Shown: in pieces, positions 1 to 4,299 of the stretch
How positions within the stretch are numbered: the first letter of the stretch is position 1
How the letters are laid out: every line of letters starts with the position of its first letter
The notes under the pieces: generated by a model
Databases searched by the model: none
Told to the model about the DNA's origin: nothing
The model's input: the letters and a program-made list of their open reading frames with translations, nothing else
Made by a program: the position numbers and the translations under genes
Origin: Eisenbergiella intestinigallinarum
Lineage (GTDB): Bacteria; Bacillota; Clostridia; Lachnospirales; Lachnospiraceae
Direction: 5' to 3'
Length of the DNA: 11,958 bases
NCBI GenBank assembly: GCA_019120115.1
Contig: DWVS01000276.1
Coordinates: 1-11,958 of the forward strand

Positions 1-100
1 AGTTATAGGCGGGAACGGAGACGTATCCCGCGCTGTCCAGTTCAAACAAAAGTCCCGCGCTCAGCGCGAGATCGTCTTCTACCACTAAGATTCGTTCCAT
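1..100 (-). CDS. Response regulator, receiver domain N-terminus (partial)
   Basis: The reverse complement starts with ATG at 100-98 and reads MERILVVEDDLALSAGLLFE and onward for 33 codons until the window edge, so the C-terminal part is missing. The first beta-strand (ILVV) followed by the acidic pocket EDD (residues 8-10) is typical of the receiver domain of two-component response regulators. The phospho-acceptor Asp and the output domain lie outside the window. A GAGGT Shine-Dalgarno sequence sits 4 nt before the ATG on the minus strand. The family resembles OmpR/PhoB-type DNA-binding regulators of Clostridia, but the output domain is not visible, so its target is unknown. It lies downstream of xfp on the same strand, separated by a terminator, so it is probably expressed independently. 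Confidence 0.8.
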   Translation of the reverse strand, partial: MERILVVEDDLALSAGLLFELDSAGYVSVPAYN

Positions 101-126
101 GGATACCTCAAAAAACAGATGTCCTC

Positions 127-177
127 AAAAAAAGCAGTCGGAAAGGCGCGGCCGTACTGCATGACTGCGCCTTTCCG
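127..177 (-). terminator. Intrinsic terminator downstream of xfp
   Basis: An 11-bp perfect inverted repeat (arms 139-149 and 167-177, CGGAAAGGCGC / GCGCCTTTCCG) with a 17-nt loop is followed, reading on the minus strand, by five bases and then seven Ts (complement of A7 at 127-133). It lies just beyond the xfp stop codon and before the response regulator start, which fits a Rho-independent terminator for xfp. Confidence 0.8.
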
Positions 178-191
178 GATAAAAAAAGATT

Positions 192-2570
192 TTATTTCGC
201 TTCCGGTACGTGCCACTTCCAGTCGCGTACCTCCGGCAGATCGATGCCGTACTCGTGGATATACTGCTTGTGCTCCACCAGTTTGTCGTTCATCTTCTGG
301 ATCAGGTAGGAGCCGCGGTTTCCGAGCTGCGGCAGGTTCTGAATCGCATTTTTCACCAGGCTGAAGCGGTCGATCTCATTCTGCACGCGCATGTCGAAGG
401 GTGTGGTGATGGTGCCCTCTTCCTTATAGCCGAACACGTGGATGTTGCGGTTCTCCCGGCAGTAGGTCAGCTCATGGATGAGCGTAGGATAGCCGTGGAA
501 GGCGAAGATGATGGGCTTGTCCTTGGTGAACAGCGCGTTGTAATCCGCGTCGGTCAGGCCGTGCGGATGCATGGTGGAGGGCTGAAGCTTCATCAGGTCC
601 ACCACGTTGATGACGCGGATCTTCAGCTCCGGCAGAGCTTCCCGCAGGATGGTGACAGCCGCCAGGGTTTCCAGGGTGGGCGTATCGCCGCAGCAGGCCA
701 TTACGATGTCCGGCTCCTCACCGGCGTCATTGCTTGCCCACTCCCAGATGCCGATGCCCTGGGTACAGTGCTTGACGGCCTGTTCCATGGTCAGCCACTG
801 AGGTCTGGGATGCTTGCTGGTCACCAGCACGTTCACATAGTTCCGGCTGCGGATGCAGTGATCAAAGCAGGAAAGCAGGCAGTTGGTGTCCGGCGGAAGG
901 TAAAGGCGCACCACATCCGCTTTCTTATTGGAAATGTGATCCAGGAAGCCGGGATCCTGATGGGTGAAGCCGTTGTGATCCTGCTGCCATACGTTGGAGG
1001 AGAGGATCAGGTTCAGGGAGGCGATGGACTGTCTCCAGGGAAGCTGGTTGCAGACCTTCAGCCATTTCGCATGCTGGGCGCACATGGAATCCACCACGCG
1101 GATGAACGCCTCATAGCTGGCGAAGAAGCCGTGGCGTCCCGTGAGAAGATAGCCCTCCAGCCAGCCCTCGCACATGTGCTCACTGAGGAAGGAGTCCATC
1201 ACGCGGCCGTCATGGGCCAGGAATTCATCCGTGTCCAGAAGCTCGTTGTTCCAGTCGCGGTTTGTCTCCTCAAACACCTTTCCAAGACGGTTGGACATGG
1301 TCTCATCCGGCCCGAAGATGCGGAAGTTGTGGGCATCCTCGTTGAGCTTGAAAATATCCCGGACAAAGCCGCCCAGTTCCACCATATCCTGGGCTTCCAC
1401 CGCGCCGGGAGCGGGCACATCGATGCCGTAATCGCGGAAGTCGGGCATGCGCAGGTCGCGCAGCAGCTTTCCGCCGTTGGCGTGGGGGTTGGAGCCTATC
1501 TTTCTGTCTCCCTCAGGAGCCAGAGCTTTCAGCTCAGGGATCAGCTTTCCGTTCTCGTCAAAAAGCTCTTCCGGATGGTAGCTCATCAGCCAGTCTCTCA
1601 GCATGTCCAGATGCTCCGGCTGATCCATCATGATCGGCACCTGATGGGCGCGGAAGGAGCCTTCGATCTGCTTGCCGTCCACCATTTTCGGTCCCGTCCA
1701 GCCCTTGGGCGTGCGCAGCACGATCATGGGCCACTTGGGTCTGGTGGAATCGTGGTTTTCCCTGGCGTTTTTCTGAATGGCCTTGATATCGTCCATGGCG
1801 GCGTCCAGGGCTTCGGCCATTTTGCGGTGCATTTCCATGGGAACATCGCCTTCCACAAAATAAGGCTTCCAGCCGCAGCCGTCGAAGAAATGCTCCAGCT
1901 CTTCATGGGAGATGCGGGCCAGCACGGTAGGATTGCTGATCTTATAGCCGTTTAAGTGCAGGATGGGCAGAACGGCGCCGTCCGTTTCCGGATTCAGGAA
2001 TTTGTTGCACTGCCAGGAAGTGGCTAAAGGCCCGGTTTCCGCCTCGCCGTCGCCCACGATGCAGGCGGCCACCAGATCGGGATTGTCGAACACCGCGCCG
2101 AAGGAGTGCGCCAGGGAATAGCCGAGCTCGCCGCCCTCATTGATGGAGCCGGGGGTTTCGGGAGCCACGTGGCTGGAGATGCCGCCCGGGAAGGAGAACT
2201 GCTTGCACAGCTTCTTTAAGCCGTCCATGTCCTCTCCGATGTTGGGATACACCTCGCTGTAGGTGCCCTCCAGATAAGTATTCGCCACGAAGAAATTGCC
2301 GCCGTGGCCGGGACCGGAGATCAGGATCATGTCCTGGTCATATTTTTTGATCACGCGGTTTAAATGGACATAGATGAAATTCTGACCGGGAACGGTTCCC
2401 CAGTGTCCTACGATTTTCTTCTTTACATGCTCCATTTTGAGGGGCTCGCGCAGAAGCGGGTTATCCAGCAGATAAAGCTGCGCCGCGCCAAGATAGTTGG
2501 CGGCCCGCCAGTAGGCGTCCATCTTTTTCAGATATTCGTCCGTAAGCGGCAGTCTTTCCTCAATTTCCAT
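192..2570 (-). CDS. xfp: Xylulose-5-phosphate/fructose-6-phosphate phosphoketolase
   Basis: A 792-aa thiamine-diphosphate enzyme that cleaves xylulose-5-phosphate (and often fructose-6-phosphate) with phosphate to acetyl-phosphate plus glyceraldehyde-3-phosphate (or erythrose-4-phosphate); cytosolic. Visible family motifs are GHWGTVPG (55-62), GPGHGG (86-91), SSHVAPETPGS (132-142), the phosphoketolase signature EGGELGYSLAHSFGA (145-159) and the cofactor-binding GDGEAETGP (173-181) followed by N189. The C-terminal domain carries HVFGYKEEGTITTPFDM near the end. Length matches the usual 790-825 aa, so the gene is intact. The start is supported by AAAGGAGGT 4 nt before the ATG. It has its own promoter, leader and terminator and looks monocistronic. 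It fits a pentose-catabolising anaerobe and the two glycosidases in the window. Whether it prefers Xu5P or F6P cannot be read from sequence alone. Confidence 0.97.
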   Translation of the reverse strand: MEIEERLPLTDEYLKKMDAYWRAANYLGAAQLYLLDNPLLREPLKMEHVKKKIVGHWGTVPGQNFIYVHLNRVIKKYDQDMILISGPGHGGNFFVANTYLEGTYSEVYPNIGEDMDGLKKLCKQFSFPGGISSHVAPETPGSINEGGELGYSLAHSFGAVFDNPDLVAACIVGDGEAETGPLATSWQCNKFLNPETDGAVLPILHLNGYKISNPTVLARISHEELEHFFDGCGWKPYFVEGDVPMEMHRKMAEALDAAMDDIKAIQKNARENHDSTRPKWPMIVLRTPKGWTGPKMVDGKQIEGSFRAHQVPIMMDQPEHLDMLRDWLMSYHPEELFDENGKLIPELKALAPEGDRKIGSNPHANGGKLLRDLRMPDFRDYGIDVPAPGAVEAQDMVELGGFVRDIFKLNEDAHNFRIFGPDETMSNRLGKVFEETNRDWNNELLDTDEFLAHDGRVMDSFLSEHMCEGWLEGYLLTGRHGFFASYEAFIRVVDSMCAQHAKWLKVCNQLPWRQSIASLNLILSSNVWQQDHNGFTHQDPGFLDHISNKKADVVRLYLPPDTNCLLSCFDHCIRSRNYVNVLVTSKHPRPQWLTMEQAVKHCTQGIGIWEWASNDAGEEPDIVMACCGDTPTLETLAAVTILREALPELKIRVINVVDLMKLQPSTMHPHGLTDADYNALFTKDKPIIFAFHGYPTLIHELTYCRENRNIHVFGYKEEGTITTPFDMRVQNEIDRFSLVKNAIQNLPQLGNRGSYLIQKMNDKLVEHKQYIHEYGIDLPEVRDWKWHVPEAK

Positions 2571-2585
2571 AGGTACCTCCTTTCA

Positions 2586-2624
2586 GCACGAACGTCCGGT
2601 TCGTGCGGCCGCCTGGAAAGCGGC
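2586..2624 (-). promoter_or_regulatory. Two hairpins in the xfp 5' leader
   Basis: An 8-bp perfect inverted repeat, GCACGAAC (2586-2593) and GTTCGTGC (2599-2606) with a 5-nt loop, lies immediately upstream of the xfp Shine-Dalgarno site. A second 5-bp stem GCCGC/GCGGC (2608-2612, 2620-2624) sits next to it. They could act as an operator for a DNA-binding protein or as stabilising or regulatory leader RNA structures; the sequence alone does not decide this. Confidence 0.5.
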
Positions 2625-2647
2625 GTTCATTTACAAATACCGATACA

Positions 2648-2675
2648 ATTATGATCTACCAGAATCTATTTTAAA
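2648..2675 (-). promoter_or_regulatory. xfp: Putative sigma-A promoter for xfp
   Basis: On the minus strand, TTTAAA (-35, 2675-2670) and CATAAT (-10, 2653-2648) are separated by 16 bp. The -10 matches consensus at 5 of 6 positions and the -35 at 4 of 6. The predicted transcript start near 2641 gives a leader of about 70 nt that includes both hairpins. Confidence 0.5.
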
Positions 2676-2810
2676 CTGATTCCGGGCATCAGGCAATGGG
2701 AAATTGACAGAAGATTTTCTGATTTTGGTAAAAATAACGAAAAAGGCAAAAATAGAGAAAAAACATCCCGTATTCTTTCTGAGACATGTGGACGAAATTA
2801 TTTTTTAGAG

Positions 2811-2839
2811 TGGACAGACACGGATTCACGTATTAAAAT
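2811..2839 (+). promoter_or_regulatory. Putative sigma-A promoter for the Cas6-like gene
   Basis: TGGACA (2811-2816) and TAAAAT (2834-2839) are spaced by 17 bp, each 5 of 6 to the sigma-A consensus. Transcription from here would give a leader of about 200 nt before the ATG at 3045, which contains the attenuator-like structure. Confidence 0.6.
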
Positions 2840-2996
2840 AAATCGTGTTCATATCCATATTCCATTTCTATTACATCTGGTTACAGTGTATCTGTTTTGC
2901 TTTTGGGATAAGATCTTCTTTTTTCTTATTGACGAAGTGAACGTAAATAAACCACAACACAGAGTGTCCGATATCAATACAGAAATCTTACGGTAC

Positions 2997-3041
2997 GAGG
3001 GGAGGCCCTCTGCTTTTGTGAGAGAATGAGGGAGGGCTTTT
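2997..3041 (+). promoter_or_regulatory. Attenuator-like alternative hairpins over the ribosome binding site
   Basis: CCCTC (3006-3010) can pair with GAGGG upstream (2997-3001, 4-nt loop). Alternatively GCCCTC (3005-3010) can pair with GAGGGC downstream (3032-3037). The downstream stem is followed directly by TTTT (3038-3041) and its 3' arm overlaps the Shine-Dalgarno GGAGGG (3031-3036), 8 nt before the ATG at 3045. The two folds exclude each other, as in transcriptional or translational attenuators. The U-run is short and the loop is 21 nt, so termination strength is uncertain. Confidence 0.5.
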
Positions 3042-3044
3042 GTC

Positions 3045-3740
3045 ATGTTGGTTTTTGAACTTCCGTTACAGATCTGCTTTCTGATTCCAATGCCTTCGGA
3101 AAATGTTTCGGAGAGAATTGCGCGTCTGCTGGACGCCGCGCTGCAGAGGACGGAATCCTTTTGGAAAGAGATGTCCTGGCGGTATCCATTTCGTCCGTAT
3201 ACCTTTGATCAGCCATATCCGCTGGAGGCGGAACATATTTACTGTGTCGGAAAAATCTATACGGTCCGCATCAGAACCATCAGTCAGGAACTGGCCGAAT
3301 TTTTCAGCAGCGTTCTCCCGTTTTGCGGAAGCGACTGTCTCCAGATACTCGGAGGAGAACTGCGGCTGATTCCCAGATGCTTTCTGGAGCGCGTGCATAC
3401 ATTGACACCGGTGGTGGTGAAGACACGGCATGGGTACTGGCGCAATCAGATGCAGGTGGATGAATATGAAGAACGGCTGAAAACAAATCTGATCAGAAAA
3501 TACAACTTTTTTCATCAGGCAAATCTGTCCGATAATTTTTCCCTGTTCCGAAACATTGAATTTATCAACAGAAAACCGGTGCGGGTACTGCAGAACGATA
3601 TCGCTCTGCTCGGAGATAAGGTGAATCTGACAGCGGCCTGCAACGATATGGCGCAGGAACTGCTTTATATGGCGCTGGGAACGGGCGTTGGGGAAAATAA
3701 CGCGCGGGGCTGCGGTTTTCTCGGCTATCGCTTTCGATGA
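3045..3740 (+). CDS. cas6: Orphan Cas6-like protein (CRISPR RNA endoribonuclease family)
   Basis: A 231-aa protein with the layout of the Cas6 family, whose members cut CRISPR repeat RNA in type I and III systems. Visible: an N-terminal beta-strand (MLVFELPLQICF), the conserved RPYTF region (50-54, compare KPFTFS in known Cas6), TLTPVVVKTR (119-128, compare LSPLLVR), YEERLKTNLIRKY (141-153), and the C-terminal glycine-rich RNA-binding motif ALGTGVGENNARGCGFLGYRF (split 210-217 and 218-230). Length fits the usual 220-270 aa. The ATG at 3045 is preferred over the internal ATG at 3090 because it restores the first ferredoxin-fold strand and has GGAGGG upstream. No His is found between residues 1 and 63, whereas many Cas6 enzymes carry their catalytic His around residues 35-45, so activity is uncertain. 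No cas neighbours or repeat array are present in the window. Confidence 0.75.
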   Translation: MLVFELPLQICFLIPMPSENVSERIARLLDAALQRTESFWKEMSWRYPFRPYTFDQPYPLEAEHIYCVGKIYTVRIRTISQELAEFFSSVLPFCGSDCLQILGGELRLIPRCFLERVHTLTPVVVKTRHGYWRNQMQVDEYEERLKTNLIRKYNFFHQANLSDNFSLFRNIEFINRKPVRVLQNDIALLGDKVNLTAACNDMAQELLYMALGTGVGENNARGCGFLGYRFR

Positions 3741-3766
3741 AAAAACACATATATGGTTATGGAGAT

Positions 3767-3791
3767 AAAAGGGCGTGTAAACGCTCTTTTT
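3767..3791 (+). terminator. Intrinsic terminator after the Cas6-like gene
   Basis: AAAAGGGCGT (3767-3776) pairs with ACGCTCTTTT (3781-3790) over a GTAA loop, with one G-U pair, and the stem runs into a T-tract ending at 3791. It lies 26 nt past the stop codon. The A/T symmetry means it could also work on the other strand. Confidence 0.75.
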
Positions 3792-3855
3792 GTCTGAGGT
3801 TACGATTTGCAGTTCCGATTTTCCGGTGAAGGTTCCGTTTCCGCGAGAAATATTA

Positions 3856-3861
3856 TATAAT
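3856..3861 (+). promoter_or_regulatory. Putative -10 box upstream of the small-protein/GH3 genes
   Basis: A perfect TATAAT at 3856-3861 in an AT-rich setting. The sequence 17 bp upstream (TTCCGT, 3833-3838) is a poor -35, so the promoter may be weak or activator-dependent. A transcript would start near 3868, directly before the three-hairpin element. Confidence 0.4.
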
Positions 3862-3886
3862 GGAAAAAATACTGTCGAAGGAGGAA

Positions 3887-4015
3887 GATTGAACAATAAG
3901 CCCGATGGCTTATTGTTCAATCGGCAGTTTTGCTCCGAAGCACAAAACTGCTGTGATCGCAGAGGAGAAATCACCTGCGTGATTTCTCCTCGCGGCCTCA
4001 GCGTATCGCTTCGGC
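3887..4015 (+). repeat. Three-hairpin palindromic element (possible miniature insertion or structured RNA)
   Basis: Three stems follow one another. Stem 1 is 16 bp, perfect, with a CGAT loop (3887-3902 / 3907-3922). Stem 2 is 9 bp, GCAGTTTTG / CAAAACTGC (3924-3932 / 3943-3951). Stem 3 is 13 bp, GAGGAGAAATCAC / GTGATTTCTCCTC with a CTGC loop (3962-3974 / 3979-3991), extendable past a bulge. CCGAAGC in the loop region of stem 2 (3935-3941) is fully complementary to GCTTCGG (4008-4014), allowing a pseudoknot. GGAGGAA occurs on both sides (3880-3886 and 4018-4024), like a target-site duplication, and each copy contains a Shine-Dalgarno sequence. It could be a palindromic mobile element dropped into a ribosome binding site, or a leader riboregulator of the next gene. 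Its presence elsewhere in the genome cannot be tested here. Confidence 0.6.
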
Positions 4016-4027
4016 ATGGAGGAAAAA

Positions 4028-4246
4028 ATGAAGCTGTTTCGAAGGAAAAATGAGCAGGAGGATCACGCCTGGGACGGGCAGCAGCCTGCCATGAAAAGCA
4101 GTATCTGTACAGGGGAAACGGTTGCGGGCTTCCTGGACGCCGGAGGGAAGTTTCAGGAGATCATGCTGATTGCGGGAGAAGAGGATCTTGCGTTTTTTTG
4201 CAGGAAGTACGGCCTAAAAAAAGAGGAAATCAAACACATTTTCTGA
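4028..4246 (+). CDS. Conserved small clostridial protein, function unknown
   Basis: A 72-aa protein starting MKLFRRKNEQEDHAWDGQQP and containing the stretch SSICTGETVAGF (22-33), then GKF, MLI and a C-terminal YGLKKEEIKHIF. I recognise the pattern (ICTGE-VAGF, GKF-E-MLI) as a short uncharacterised protein of Lachnospiraceae and related Clostridia, from general familiarity and not from a search. The ATG at 4028 is preferred over 4016 because TGGAGG (4017-4022) lies 5 nt before it and would overlap the earlier start. No signal peptide or membrane segment is visible. It is 53 nt upstream of the GH3 gene with no terminator in between, so co-transcription is likely. Its start lies only 13 nt beyond the three-hairpin element. 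Confidence 0.65.
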   Translation: MKLFRRKNEQEDHAWDGQQPAMKSSICTGETVAGFLDAGGKFQEIMLIAGEEDLAFFCRKYGLKKEEIKHIF

Positions 4247-4299
4247 AAAGTGTCGTTTGGCGGTTATTTTTATCACGGAAAGGGAAACAGGAGGGAATT

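Larger units (their letters stand above)
2571..3044. other. 474-bp divergent intergenic region
   Basis: An AT-rich stretch between xfp (minus) and the Cas6-like gene (plus). It holds the xfp leader hairpins (2586-2624), an xfp promoter (2648-2675), a plus-strand promoter (2811-2839) and an attenuator-like hairpin pair (2997-3041), each listed separately. Between 2680 and 2810 there is A-rich sequence with a TTGACA at 2704-2709 that lacks a good -10 partner, and a small CAGAA/TTCTG hairpin at 2708-2721. From 2846 to 2996 no convincing gene or strong structure was seen. Confidence 0.6.

Noticed and set aside
210..1955. 581-aa plus-strand ORF antisense to xfp
   Set aside because: A shadow frame of the phosphoketolase caused by its GC-rich codon use; no family motifs.
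2704..2732. Second plus-strand promoter at TTGACA (2704-2709)
   Set aside because: The -35 is perfect but no acceptable -10 lies 16-18 bp downstream; the promoter at 2811-2839 is better.
2849..3046. 65-aa minus-strand ORF in the intergenic region
   Set aside because: No ribosome binding site or recognisable family; it runs through the leader and attenuator-like hairpin of the plus-strand gene.
3066..3974. 302-aa minus-strand ORF antisense to the Cas6-like gene
   Set aside because: It lies opposite a gene with clear family motifs and extends through the terminator and hairpin element; its translation has no family likeness.
2571..4027. CRISPR array near the Cas6-like gene
   Set aside because: No regularly spaced direct repeats were found on either side; the palindromes at 3887-4015 are three different hairpins, not repeat-spacer units.
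3889..4053. TTG-initiated reading frame after AAGGAGG, through the hairpin element (55 codons)
   Set aside because: The ribosome binding site is good, but the translation only reads out palindromic DNA and overlaps the start of the 72-aa gene; better explained by an inserted or structured element. Ribosome profiling could reopen this.
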